Below, in pieces: positions 20,837 to 28,845 of a stretch of 36,077 nt of DNA (the first letter of the stretch is position 1; each line of letters starts with the position of its first letter). The position numbers were made by a program, and so were the translations under genes. The stretch comes from a virus: the IMG/VR virus record IMGVR_UViG_3300044237_000179, positions 1-36,077 of that record; one strand, written 5' to 3'. The notes beneath the pieces are model-generated. The model did no database searches. It was not told where the DNA came from and was given only the letters and a program-made list of their open reading frames with translations.

Positions 20837-23632
20837 ATGTCTCAAGCACAGATAAAAGAGTTAGAAGACTTACTCCTTAGGATGGATGAAAACAATGCTC
20901 CTTCTGAAGATATAAGATTTATTGTATCAGAGTTAAATGCTCTAACTAGCCTAGAAACACCGGAAACTCCTGCTGCAAGAAAACCTAGAGGCCGTGGTGA
21001 AATAGCTCAAGCTAAAAAACAAGAGGCTATAGACAACGTAAGCCAGCAGGCTCGTATTGACCCTATGGGTACTTTAGGAGCTATATCTCAAGGTGTTAAT
21101 AAAGGTATATTTAACCTACTTGATCTTCCCGGTGATGTAGTTAACTTAGCTATTGATGGAGTTAACTCACTAGCTGGGGGTTCTTACATCCCACCACAGA
21201 TGAATGTAACTGATGCTGTTGATTTAGCTACTGAATTTCTCACAGGCACTCCTGTTGTTACTGCGGCTGAAGCACCCATAGCAGAGATTGACACTGCTTT
21301 TGAACGTATCCTAAGTAAAGGTGCTGAATACGCCACAGAAGGCGCTGTGGGCGCTGCTGTTTTAGGGCCAAGGCTAGCTCAAGCAGGAGCTACAATGATT
21401 GCGACTAGGCCAGCAGCTTCTACTGTAGCCGCTGAAACAGCTTTAGGTGCATCAGCAGGCACAGGCGCTGGCGTAGCTAGAGAAATAGCTCCAGAGTCAG
21501 CAGCAGGAGAACTTGTGGGTGCTTTAGCTGGAGGATTAACACCTTCTGCTGCTAATAAACTAAAAGAAGTTGTTGTAAAACAGGCTGAAGATGCTTATTT
21601 ACCTTTAACTGAAGCAGGTGTTTACAGACGTACAGCAGAGACTTTTCAAGAAGTAGCGGCTGACCCTGAAACTGTTATATCTAACATAGAGAGAAACAGG
21701 TTAATTTTAGAAGATGCTGGTGTTGACCCTAGCACAGTAACTACTGCACAGCTTGTAGAAGACCCTGCCTTATCAGCAACACTAAGAGCATTATCTTCTG
21801 ACTACAATGCTGTTAACAACGCTATTGCTAGAGGTAGGGCAGATAACACTCAGCTTATTGTTAACAACTTAAAGAAAGAAATACCTAAGTCAAAGACAGG
21901 TGTTGATGTAGTCACTTCCGCTAACAAGTACGTAACCAGTGCTGTCAATGACTTAAATGACCAGATTGATTTAGCTAGAAATGAGCTAGACAGGTTGCAA
22001 GGGGAAGGTAGAGACTTTGCTACTGATGAAGAATCATTAAAGTTTGTAGCAGCTACACAGGAAGCCTACGATGCAGCTAAGAAGACTGAGAACGAAATGT
22101 GGTCTGCTGTTGGCAAGAAAGAGCCTTTAAACTTACAGCCCCTAAAAACAGCTATAACTAAACTAGAACGTGCTGCACGTAAAGAGGCTATCCCTGACGC
22201 ACAGGTTCCTTCAGGCATCTATAAGCAAAAAGCTAAAATGGGCACTAAGAAGGTAGACGGTAAAACTGTACAACTTAGGAATGACTTTGGTTTCTTAAGT
22301 GGTTATAGAAGCTCTGTCTTACAGGACATGAGAGCCGCTAGAGCCGCAGGCGAAAGTAACAAACTTAGATTATTAAGTGAAGTAGAAAAAGAAATATCTA
22401 AATTTATTGACAAAGCAGGAAGTAAAGACGCTTACAGGGCTGCTTCTGCATACACTAGAGCTATTAGAGATAACTTTAACAAAGGCACCCTTGGGCGATT
22501 ATTGCAAGTTAACGTAGATCAAGAGGCTAGACTAGCTCCTGAAGCAGCGTTAGAAACTATAGTTAAAAGGGGCGGTAAAGGTGCGGCAGAAGCTGAAAGG
22601 GTACAGCGTTTAGCTACAGGAAGATCGACTACAGGAGTTGAGTTACCTGCTGCACCAGCTACGGCAGAGCTAACTGCGGAAGCTCTACGTGACAAGTTCT
22701 ATGGTACTACACGTAAAGAGTCTTTCTTTAAGGGTTATGGCCCTATGTTAAGACAATTTCCGGGTTTAAGCACAGAATTAAGAACTGTAGCTGACGCTAT
22801 TGAAACTGTTGCTCAAGACATAGCTAGTAAAGAAGGCAGGATAGCTTCTTTAACTGACAAAAATAAAACTTCAGTAGCTGCGCTGCTTAATGCTGACCCT
22901 GAAAATATATATCCTGTTGTCAGCGGTATGACTAGAGACGATATACGAAGGTTAAATCAAGTTGCTACAGTAGATGGTGTAGAACAAGGCTTACAGGCAG
23001 TAGTGTTAGATGAGTTTTTAACTAAGCTAAGAACACGTACAGCGTCAGACTGGGCTGAAGGATTTAAGTCTTTAGACTTTGTTATAGAAACAGACTTAGG
23101 CTTTAAAAAACTGTTTGAAGAAGTGCTAACACCTGCACAGCAGGAATCTCTACGTAGGTTAGATAAGATAGCTGAAATTTCTTTCAAAGATCCTACTAAA
23201 GGCTTTACTGATAAAGAAGCTGCTGAAGTAGCTGCTAGTCCTCTTGTAGAAGGTTTAGCTTCTATGTTAGCTCTTAACATTACAGCTAAGTTTACTTCAG
23301 GTGCTGGAGCACTAGCGGTGGCTAATAGGTCTTCTAAAGCTGCTAGGGATGTTCTAAACAAGTTAACTCGCACACAATCTCAAAGATTAATAGAACAAGC
23401 TCTGTTAGACCCTGATGTACTCATAGGTCTGCTTAGGTCACAGGCTAAAGCTAAGACTCCTGAAGCCGCTGCTAATCAAGTTAGAGCATACTTACTTACG
23501 GCTGGTATAGATGTAGGACAGGAAGCAGAAAAGGCTCCAGAAGTAACTCAGGAGCCTGTGGTGCGTAATGTTCCCATGGGTGGTCAAGGCTCTAGACAAC
23601 AAAGACAGGCAGGAATGTTAACAGGACAGTAG
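20837..23632 (+). CDS. Internal virion-like protein 3 (largest protein)
   Basis: At 931 aa this is the longest product of the window. It opens MSQAQIKELEDLLLRMDEN (a coil), has hydrophobic Ala/Gly segments at about 165-245 (GAVGAAVLGPRLAQAGATMIA; ETALGASAGTGAGVA), then long helical regions (about 250-850) and a Gln/Gly-rich end. It resembles ejected T7 gp16-type proteins in size and place, but I see no lysozyme motif. Another possibility is a tape-measure-like protein. It is the last rightward gene, with AGGAG 9 nt upstream and a terminator right after the stop. Confidence 0.75.
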   Translation: MSQAQIKELEDLLLRMDENNAPSEDIRFIVSELNALTSLETPETPAARKPRGRGEIAQAKKQEAIDNVSQQARIDPMGTLGAISQGVNKGIFNLLDLPGDVVNLAIDGVNSLAGGSYIPPQMNVTDAVDLATEFLTGTPVVTAAEAPIAEIDTAFERILSKGAEYATEGAVGAAVLGPRLAQAGATMIATRPAASTVAAETALGASAGTGAGVAREIAPESAAGELVGALAGGLTPSAANKLKEVVVKQAEDAYLPLTEAGVYRRTAETFQEVAADPETVISNIERNRLILEDAGVDPSTVTTAQLVEDPALSATLRALSSDYNAVNNAIARGRADNTQLIVNNLKKEIPKSKTGVDVVTSANKYVTSAVNDLNDQIDLARNELDRLQGEGRDFATDEESLKFVAATQEAYDAAKKTENEMWSAVGKKEPLNLQPLKTAITKLERAARKEAIPDAQVPSGIYKQKAKMGTKKVDGKTVQLRNDFGFLSGYRSSVLQDMRAARAAGESNKLRLLSEVEKEISKFIDKAGSKDAYRAASAYTRAIRDNFNKGTLGRLLQVNVDQEARLAPEAALETIVKRGGKGAAEAERVQRLATGRSTTGVELPAAPATAELTAEALRDKFYGTTRKESFFKGYGPMLRQFPGLSTELRTVADAIETVAQDIASKEGRIASLTDKNKTSVAALLNADPENIYPVVSGMTRDDIRRLNQVATVDGVEQGLQAVVLDEFLTKLRTRTASDWAEGFKSLDFVIETDLGFKKLFEEVLTPAQQESLRRLDKIAEISFKDPTKGFTDKEAAEVAASPLVEGLASMLALNITAKFTSGAGALAVANRSSKAARDVLNKLTRTQSQRLIEQALLDPDVLIGLLRSQAKAKTPEAAANQVRAYLLTAGIDVGQEAEKAPEVTQEPVVRNVPMGGQGSRQQRQAGMLTGQ

Positions 23633-23637
23633 AAAAA

Positions 23638-23656
23638 AGGGGGCATTGCGCCCCCT
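23638..23656. terminator. Bidirectional terminator between converging arms
   Basis: AGGGGGC (23638-23644) and GCCCCCT (23650-23656) pair around the loop ATTGC. On the leftward strand the stem is followed by TTTTTT, giving a strong intrinsic terminator for the reductase operon. On the rightward strand only CT-rich sequence follows, so termination should be weaker. Confidence 0.9.
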
Positions 23657-23664
23657 AGTCTTCT

Positions 23665-24636
23665 CTATCCTACACTAGCAAACCTAACCTTACCAACGTC
23701 ACCCCTGAGTCCAGCCTTCATGTAGGTAGTAGCACGTCCTTCAAAGAAGTTCTGATGCTCTACACCAAGCACATCATCAAGCCAGTTTAAGGGGTTCTCT
23801 TTAACCTCGTAGTTAGGCTTGAGTCCTAGCTGTAGCAGCCTACGGTCAGCAATGTACCTTATGTACTGTTGCATTTCTGCTTTGGTTAGGCCGGGAATGT
23901 CACCTTGCTCAAACACCAAGTCCAAGAACCTATCCTCTAGGTCAACCATTTCACGACATGCCTGATATATCTCCTTCTTGAAGTCATCAGTCCACAGGTC
24001 TATGTTCTCTTTGATAAACTCCCTGAACAACTTGGTCATTGCCTCTACGTGCATGGACTCGTCACGTATACTGTAGGTAATGATCTGTCCCATGCCCTTC
24101 ATCTTACCGAAGCGTGGGAAGTTCAGCAGGATGATGAAGCTAGAGAACAACTGTAGCCCTTCAGTAAATCCTGAGTATATCGCCAGTGCCTTAGCTATAG
24201 ACTTCTTGTCGCCCTTAGTGACCTTCACAGCGTTGATGTACTCGTGCTTGTCAGCCATAGCCTCGTACTCTGCAAACGCCTTATACTCCACCTCCGGCAT
24301 CCCTACGGTGTCCAATAGCAGGCTGTAGGCATGTTGGTGTATTGACTCCATGTTAGCGAAGCTAGACATCATCATACGTGCCTCTGGCTTCTTGAAGATA
24401 CGCATGTAGCGGTCTACGTACCCAGCACCTACGTCTACATCTGACTGTGTGAACAAGCGGAAGATCTGAGTCAGTAGGTTCTTCTCCTCGTCAGTCATCG
24501 TCTGCCAGTCTTTCACATCATTGTGCAGCGGTACATCCTCTGGGAACCAGTGCATTTGATTCTGTTGTGAGTAATAGTCGAACATCCAAGGATGGTCAAA
24601 TGGTTTGTAGTAGTCTCTGGTATCTAATAAACTCAT
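23665..24636 (-). CDS. nrdB: Class I ribonucleotide reductase, small subunit
   Basis: This 323-aa diiron protein makes the tyrosyl radical used by the large subunit to reduce ribonucleotides. Metal ligands are visible as Glu97 and His100 (ESIHQHAY), Glu159 (GFTEG), Glu193 and His196 (RDESMHVEAM), plus an Asp at 66 or 68. The radical Tyr104 is in the expected E-x6-Y position. Length is slightly shorter than E. coli NrdB (376 aa). GGAGG seven nt before the ATG supports the start. It overlaps the upstream small ORF by 4 nt and closes the leftward arm. Confidence 0.96.
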   Translation of the reverse strand: MSLLDTRDYYKPFDHPWMFDYYSQQNQMHWFPEDVPLHNDVKDWQTMTDEEKNLLTQIFRLFTQSDVDVGAGYVDRYMRIFKKPEARMMMSSFANMESIHQHAYSLLLDTVGMPEVEYKAFAEYEAMADKHEYINAVKVTKGDKKSIAKALAIYSGFTEGLQLFSSFIILLNFPRFGKMKGMGQIITYSIRDESMHVEAMTKLFREFIKENIDLWTDDFKKEIYQACREMVDLEDRFLDLVFEQGDIPGLTKAEMQQYIRYIADRRLLQLGLKPNYEVKENPLNWLDDVLGVEHQNFFEGRATTYMKAGLRGDVGKVRFASVG

Positions 24637-24854
24637 TCAGCGTCCTCCGCAAGTCCATTCATTTCAAACTCATGCTCTTTCAGGTATCTTTTACACGCTT
24701 TGTACATAAGAATGTGTGAGTAACCTACCGCCTGTGTAAAGCAGCTAAAAAACTCCATAAGTTCATGTATGTCCACTCCGTTACTTATATTCATTTCTAC
24801 AGAGTAATCATTTGAGAATCCAGAATCGTTTGCATTACTTGTGAATTTAATCAT
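24633..24854 (-). CDS. Small protein, unknown function
   Basis: This 73-aa protein opens MIKFTSNANDSGFSNDYSV and contains DIHELMEFFSCFTQAVGYS, giving a strand-then-helix profile. AGGAG lies about 8 nt before the ATG. Its stop overlaps the nrdB start by 4 nt and its start overlaps the MazG-like gene by 4 nt, so it is translated as part of the reductase operon. No family is recognised. Confidence 0.75.
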   Translation of the reverse strand: MIKFTSNANDSGFSNDYSVEMNISNGVDIHELMEFFSCFTQAVGYSHILMYKACKRYLKEHEFEMNGLAEDAE

Positions 24855-25156
24855 CCTACATCTCCTTCCTTAATAAAGACACCATGAGTATTCATGTGTC
24901 CCTTCCTATCTTTAATATCATCATACGCTACCTTCAGGCATTCCTCTAGGGTAGTGTCGTTCATTATGGCTAAGGTGTTTAACACCACCAAGCAGTCACC
25001 AATGTCATCAGTCACGTCACGCTCCTTGGCTATGTTATCCCCTAGCTCTCCTATCTCAGACACAAGTTTAGCAAACTGCGCTAAAGGTGTGCTGTTGTTA
25101 ACTATACCACGCTTCATGGCCCAAAGGCTTATGAGATGTATTAGTTCATCACTCAT
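24851..25156 (-). CDS. MazG-like nucleotide pyrophosphohydrolase
   Basis: This 101-aa protein has the all-alpha NTP pyrophosphohydrolase pattern: EIGELGDNIAKE (an ExxE-type motif, about residues 34-45) and TDDIGDCLVVL (second acidic motif, about 49-59), with LEECLKVAYDDIKDRKG near the end. It would hydrolyse nucleoside triphosphates to monophosphates, possibly supporting nucleotide turnover beside the reductase genes. Related phage MazG proteins are thought to alter host (p)ppGpp or dNTP pools; which substrate applies here is unknown. Its start overlaps the preceding gene by 8 nt. Confidence 0.85.
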   Translation of the reverse strand: MSDELIHLISLWAMKRGIVNNSTPLAQFAKLVSEIGELGDNIAKERDVTDDIGDCLVVLNTLAIMNDTTLEECLKVAYDDIKDRKGHMNTHGVFIKEGDVG

Positions 25157-25331
25157 GCCGTTCCTCTTGTACCTTATCCTCTAAGTAATCTTTCATTAGT
25201 CTCTCAAAGCCCACCTGTATTAGGAAGGACACAGCCTCTGGCTCTAGGTGTAGGTCTACATTTGCAGAGCCATCTTCGTTCTCCGTGATAGCCCCTACGA
25301 CTATCTTAGGTAGCATTTCGTCTACTATCAT
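25149..25331 (-). CDS. Small acidic protein, unknown function
   Basis: This 60-aa protein opens MIVDEMLPKIVVGAITENE with NVDLHLEPEAVSFLIQVG and a charged end (DYLEDKVQEERHE). The strand, strand, helix profile resembles small phage proteins found in nucleotide metabolism operons. It overlaps both neighbours (4 and 8 nt). No function can be assigned. Confidence 0.7.
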   Translation of the reverse strand: MIVDEMLPKIVVGAITENEDGSANVDLHLEPEAVSFLIQVGFERLMKDYLEDKVQEERHE

Positions 25332-25543
25332 TCTACTTCATGTCCTGCCATAATAATTGCTTGTTTGAATACCTCTATCAGGTAAATTATCTCTTTCATG
25401 TCCATAGACGTTGTGGATTTAGCTGTCAGAGCATCGTCAGGAGTCCAGCCGATAACTAGTACATGCTCAAAGTCACCTTTACATTCCTCTAGCACTTCGT
25501 TAGCGGTAGCTTCCGTAGGCATTAAGTTTATCACATTACTCAC
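25328..25543 (-). CDS. Small conserved protein (GTG start)
   Basis: The GTG at 25543, with GGAG about 10 nt upstream, gives a 71-aa protein MSNVINLMPTEATANEVLEE. This start is preferred over ATG 25564, because SNVINLMP is a common beginning of such proteins. The core DFEHVLVIGWTPDDALTAKS followed by a helix (EIIYLIEVFKQAII) recurs in small phage and bacterial proteins of unknown function. It overlaps the upstream gene by 8 nt and the downstream gene by 4 nt. Confidence 0.65.
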   Translation of the reverse strand: MSNVINLMPTEATANEVLEECKGDFEHVLVIGWTPDDALTAKSTTSMDMKEIIYLIEVFKQAIIMAGHEVE

Positions 25544-25739
25544 TGAAGTGTGTCTCCAATACAATTAGTTTATCTTCTGCTTCTGCAATCTTAGCAACAA
25601 GGTTATCCATAGTCTCAATCAAGTTACCATGCTCTCCTACGCCCACAGGGTTGTCTAGATAGTTCTGCACCTCTGCCTTGTAAACATCTATCTCAGCGTT
25701 GTATAGCTTCTTCATGGCTCTAATCTTTTGGTCTATCAT
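25536..25739 (-). CDS. Small coiled-coil protein
   Basis: This 67-aa, almost entirely helical protein opens MIDQKIRAMKKLYNAEIDV and ends AEDKLIVLETHFSE. AAGGA precedes the ATG by about 5 nt. It overlaps both neighbours (20 and 8 nt). No family is recognised. Confidence 0.65.
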   Translation of the reverse strand: MIDQKIRAMKKLYNAEIDVYKAEVQNYLDNPVGVGEHGNLIETMDNLVAKIAEAEDKLIVLETHFSE

Positions 25740-25980
25740 TGAATCCTTCCTCTAACAGTTTTGTGTATTTATCGACATAATCTCTGTAGCTCAATGGCGC
25801 TTCACGCCTTTTGCATTTGTCGTCCATGTAGCTTGCCCACATCTGAGAGCAATAGTAACTGTACAGCCAGAATTGCTCATCTAAGTCATTGTAGTAATCT
25901 AGGTACTCTTTCCATGATACAGACTTTTTTAGCTCTGGTATATAAAATTTAGCCCTGTAGACAGGGTGTTCATCCTTCAT
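25720..25980 (-). CDS. Small aromatic-rich protein
   Basis: The ATG at 25980, with AAGGA a few nt upstream, is preferred over 26007. The 86-aa product opens MKDEHPVYRAKFYIPELKKS and is rich in Tyr and Trp (WKEYLDYYNDLDEQFWLYSY). The closing LSYRDYVDKYTKLLEEGF repeats the SxxxYxDY pattern of the first half, which suggests an internal duplication. Function is unknown. Confidence 0.65.
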   Translation of the reverse strand: MKDEHPVYRAKFYIPELKKSVSWKEYLDYYNDLDEQFWLYSYYCSQMWASYMDDKCKRREAPLSYRDYVDKYTKLLEEGFNDRPKD

Positions 25981-26075
25981 GCTTCCTTCTCCAAGTCCCA
26001 CTTGCAAATGTTCTTACTGCTACTGCTACGTTTAGACTTGAAACGCATGAACCATGCTCTAATTCTATCCTTCAC
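25977..26075 (-). CDS. Tiny basic protein overlapping the nrdA end
   Basis: A GTG inside the last nrdA codons opens a 32-aa frame MKDRIRAWFMRFKSKRSSSS ending WDLEKEA, with its TGA overlapping the ATG at 25980. GGGGAG lies about 10 nt upstream. It fills the only gap in an otherwise gapless operon, which supports translation, but it is very short and could be chance. Confidence 0.4.
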   Translation of the reverse strand: MKDRIRAWFMRFKSKRSSSSKNICKWDLEKEA

Positions 26076-27948
26076 AGCTTAGGCACTCCCCGTCTTCAAG
26101 GTTGATTCTTGGGATTTTAACATTAACATTCTCTGTATTTCTAGCCGCCGTAGTTCGCAGGTAATACATAGATTTGAGTTTGTTAGCTCCTGTCCAATGT
26201 ACGTGATTAACGTACTCCAAATACTCATTGTGTACCTCCTGTGGTGCTGTAGCCGGTGGTGGCTCAAAAAACAGGTTTACTGACTGCGCTTGGCAGATGT
26301 GCTTCTGTCTCTGATAGGCGTGTTCGATGACCCATCGCTGGTCAAGTTCAGGTGCTGTCTTAAATATCTCCTTTTCTTCTTCTGTGAGTTTCTCCAAGTC
26401 TTTAACAGAGCCTTCAGCAGCAGCAATATCTTTCCACGTTTGTTCGTTGTTAATACCTTTCTTCTCAAGCAATTCCTCCAGATACTTATTCTTTACCTTG
26501 TATGATCCTGTCAAAGTCTTGTGCGTAAATACGTTAGCCCTAGTTGGCTCAATTGAAGGACTCGTTCCACCGCATATAATACTACTAGAGGCATTAGGAG
26601 CAATAGCAAGCAGGTGAGAATTACGAAGGTTCCCATTAGCCATATCAGGTGCTTCAGTACGTTCAGATGCAAGAACACTAGAAGCTGATGTGGCTCTATC
26701 TTTAATGTGCTTGAATGCTCTGTTATTGAAACTGGCAGCGTACATACCTTCAAAAGGTATACCATTGCGTTGTAGGTAGCTATGAAAGCCCATTGCTCCA
26801 AGGCCGATTGCGCGTTCTCTATATGCACTATAAGCGGCTTTTGCAAAGCCTGTTTTATCTGGCTGAACATATTTACTAAACTCCCTAAAGGTGTCATTAA
26901 AGTGCCACGCATGTTCCCCATGTGTAGCGTTGTCAATAAAGTGTTCTATCACGTTGTCAAGCATTGTGATTAGATCACTGATGAATAACTCATCGTCCTT
27001 CCATTCGTCAAAGTACTCTAGGTTCACACTAGATAAGCAACAGACTGCTGTACGCTCCTCGCTAGTCGCTAAGGTAATCTCAGAGCATAGGTTACTCTGG
27101 CGTACCTCTAGCCCCATGTTCTTCTGTGTCTCCGGTAGAGCCTCATTACAGCGGTCTAGGTTAACAATGTAGGGTTCCCCTGTCTCTGCCCTAGTGTGTA
27201 TTAGCTGCCACCACAAGTCCCTTGCCGATACAGTCTTGATGGCCTGCTTAGACTTAGGGTCAATCAGTCTCCACTGGTCATCATTCTTAACGGCTGTAAG
27301 AAAATCGTCAGTAATAGTGATACCGTTATGCAGATTAAGACACTTTCTATTAAGATCACCTCCAGTAGTCTTCCGCATGGCAATAAATTCTTCAACCTCT
27401 GGATGGCTGATGTCCATGTAGGCCGCATATGATCCTCGTCTAGTTACTCCTTGATTAAACGCCAGCATCTGACTGTCAACTACGTGCATGAATGGAATGC
27501 TACCAGTAGACTGACTACCGTTAGAAGTTGAAACGCCATTACTTCTAACAGCACCCCAATATCCACCCAAGCCTCCACCTCCACTTGCCAGCCATATGTT
27601 CTCATCATAATGGTCAGATAAACCACGCCTTGAATCTGGAACATAATTGAGAAAACAGCTAATAGGTAAACCACGAGTGGTTCCCCCGTTGCTAAGTATA
27701 GGAGTGCTAAAACCGAACCAGCCCTTGCTTGCGTAGTCGTAAAGTCGCTGTGCAAGATTGTAGTCAGTATGGCCTTGATACGTTGCGCTATAGACCGATG
27801 CTCTTGCGAAGGCTTCTTGTGCATGGGTTTCATCCTCCCAGAAGTATCTGTCCTTTAGTGTCTCTAGTGAGAATACACTAAGGTCTTTCTCTCTATCATA
27901 GTCAATCTGTATACCTAAGTAGTCCTGTGTGCCTGTCTTATTTGTCAC
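26065..27948 (-). CDS. nrdA: Class I ribonucleotide reductase, large subunit
   Basis: This 627-aa catalytic subunit reduces ribonucleoside diphosphates. Catalytic residues are visible: Cys98 (LPISCF), Asn286, Cys288 and Glu290 (NLCSEI), and a Cys pair partner near 303 (VCCLSS). Tyr-Tyr for radical transfer is in SMYYLRT, and the C-terminal shuttle cysteines are in CLSCEG. The N-terminal ATP-cone of E. coli NrdA (761 aa) is absent, so dATP inhibition is probably lost. GTG 27948 is preferred over ATG 27972 because GGAG lies 7 nt upstream. It overlaps the DUF3310 gene by 11 nt. Confidence 0.95.
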   Translation of the reverse strand: MTNKTGTQDYLGIQIDYDREKDLSVFSLETLKDRYFWEDETHAQEAFARASVYSATYQGHTDYNLAQRLYDYASKGWFGFSTPILSNGGTTRGLPISCFLNYVPDSRRGLSDHYDENIWLASGGGGLGGYWGAVRSNGVSTSNGSQSTGSIPFMHVVDSQMLAFNQGVTRRGSYAAYMDISHPEVEEFIAMRKTTGGDLNRKCLNLHNGITITDDFLTAVKNDDQWRLIDPKSKQAIKTVSARDLWWQLIHTRAETGEPYIVNLDRCNEALPETQKNMGLEVRQSNLCSEITLATSEERTAVCCLSSVNLEYFDEWKDDELFISDLITMLDNVIEHFIDNATHGEHAWHFNDTFREFSKYVQPDKTGFAKAAYSAYRERAIGLGAMGFHSYLQRNGIPFEGMYAASFNNRAFKHIKDRATSASSVLASERTEAPDMANGNLRNSHLLAIAPNASSSIICGGTSPSIEPTRANVFTHKTLTGSYKVKNKYLEELLEKKGINNEQTWKDIAAAEGSVKDLEKLTEEEKEIFKTAPELDQRWVIEHAYQRQKHICQAQSVNLFFEPPPATAPQEVHNEYLEYVNHVHWTGANKLKSMYYLRTTAARNTENVNVKIPRINLEDGECLSCEG

Positions 27949-28288
27949 TTGGGTGCTCCAGCATGTAGGCAATCAATCGTTCTTCGTACCATCGTGCTTT
28001 GCGTAAGTCTTCTATGGGCTGGCCTTTGTAGCGGCAGCGCCAGTTATACTTGAGTGCATTACCACGAAGATAACCAATATACTCATCGTGTGTGAGCATA
28101 CCGTGAATGGCATCAATACATTCCATTTTACCATTGTTGTAGTGTGCTGGACGGTTCACCATGTCCGGTTTGTTGTCCGGTTTATCTCCAAAGAAAGGGT
28201 GGTCATTACTAACTTCTTCCATCCACTCCCACTCTTTCTTCCTGTTTACTTTGTTCCATTCTTCTGGGGTTGCGTCATCAATACTCAT
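27938..28288 (-). CDS. DUF3310 protein
   Basis: This 116-aa protein contains the DUF3310 hallmark: NRPAHYNNGKMECIDAI (mid-protein), then LRGNALKYNWRCRYKG and IEDLRKARWYEERLI. The family is often annotated as a nucleotide kinase-like protein in phages, though its reaction is not established. It neighbours the reductase gene, consistent with a nucleotide-metabolism link. ATG 28288, with AAGG 9 nt upstream, is preferred over ATGs at 28294 and 28306. It overlaps the acidic protein by 11 nt. Confidence 0.85.
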   Translation of the reverse strand: MSIDDATPEEWNKVNRKKEWEWMEEVSNDHPFFGDKPDNKPDMVNRPAHYNNGKMECIDAIHGMLTHDEYIGYLRGNALKYNWRCRYKGQPIEDLRKARWYEERLIAYMLEHPSDK

Positions 28289-28475
28289 CTTCATCTGCCT
28301 TGTCATCCTCTAGTTCTCCGTCTACATCTTCTTCAAAGAAGGCTAAACGATTAATAAATTTATCTTCAAACCTGTCAAGTAGTTCCTCGGACGTTATGTC
28401 CAAGGCTTCTAACAAGTCTTCTGCGTCGTATCTCGCTAAGACACGTTCTCTGACTTCATCCATTGTTAGTGACAT
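28278..28475 (-). CDS. Small acidic protein, unknown function
   Basis: This 65-aa protein opens MSLTMDEVRERVLARYDAE with DLLEALDITSEELLDRFED, then an acidic tail (EEDVDGELEDDKADEDEY). The pattern R(Y/L)D..(D/T)LLE.L.I.SE.L...F.D is common among small phage proteins whose role is unknown. It overlaps endonuclease I by 20 nt. An internal ATG at 28463 is an alternative start. Confidence 0.75.
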   Translation of the reverse strand: MSLTMDEVRERVLARYDAEDLLEALDITSEELLDRFEDKFINRLAFFEEDVDGELEDDKADEDEY

Positions 28476-28845
28476 GATCTACATACTCATCAACTGTGTA
28501 AAACTCAAAGCCTTCCTTGTGGCACCATTGCCCCATTGTAATCTTAGAACCTTTCCTGACCTTCTTGTTAGGGTCAGACAGGACAAAAATTAACTTAGTG
28601 GGTGCAATACTATCACGTATTGAGGTGTACTTTTGGGTATCTCCTGTCCTAAAGAAACCTTTAGTCTCTATGTAGTCGCCTGTCTTCTTGTCAACAAAGT
28701 CTGGCTTGTACTTCCTGTGCATCACGTATGGTACATCATATGGCTCATACAGGTATCTACGTTTTGGCACTAGCTGAGCAAACTTCTTTTCAAGGCCAGA
28801 CCTGTAGATACTAGCCCTACGTAATCTCTTGGACTTTAGGCTCAT
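28456..28845 (-). CDS. T7-type endonuclease I (Holliday junction resolvase)
   Basis: This 129-aa enzyme of the T7 gp3 family resolves branched DNA before packaging and helps degrade host DNA. The PD-(D/E)XK active site is complete: Glu19 (SGLEKKF), Asp49 (KPDF), Glu60 and Lys62 (ETKGF). Size compares with 149 aa in T7. The start region MSLKSKRLRRASIYRSGLE has a basic N-terminus. It overlaps the exonuclease by 29 nt, consistent with coupled synthesis of recombination enzymes. Confidence 0.93.
   Translation of the reverse strand: MSLKSKRLRRASIYRSGLEKKFAQLVPKRRYLYEPYDVPYVMHRKYKPDFVDKKTGDYIETKGFFRTGDTQKYTSIRDSIAPTKLIFVLSDPNKKVRKGSKITMGQWCHKEGFEFYTVDEYVDHVTNNG

Noticed and set aside
28373-28380. 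Leftward TTGACA within the 28278-28475 gene as a promoter
   Set aside because: No good -10 at 16-18 bp, and flanks do not match the other promoters.
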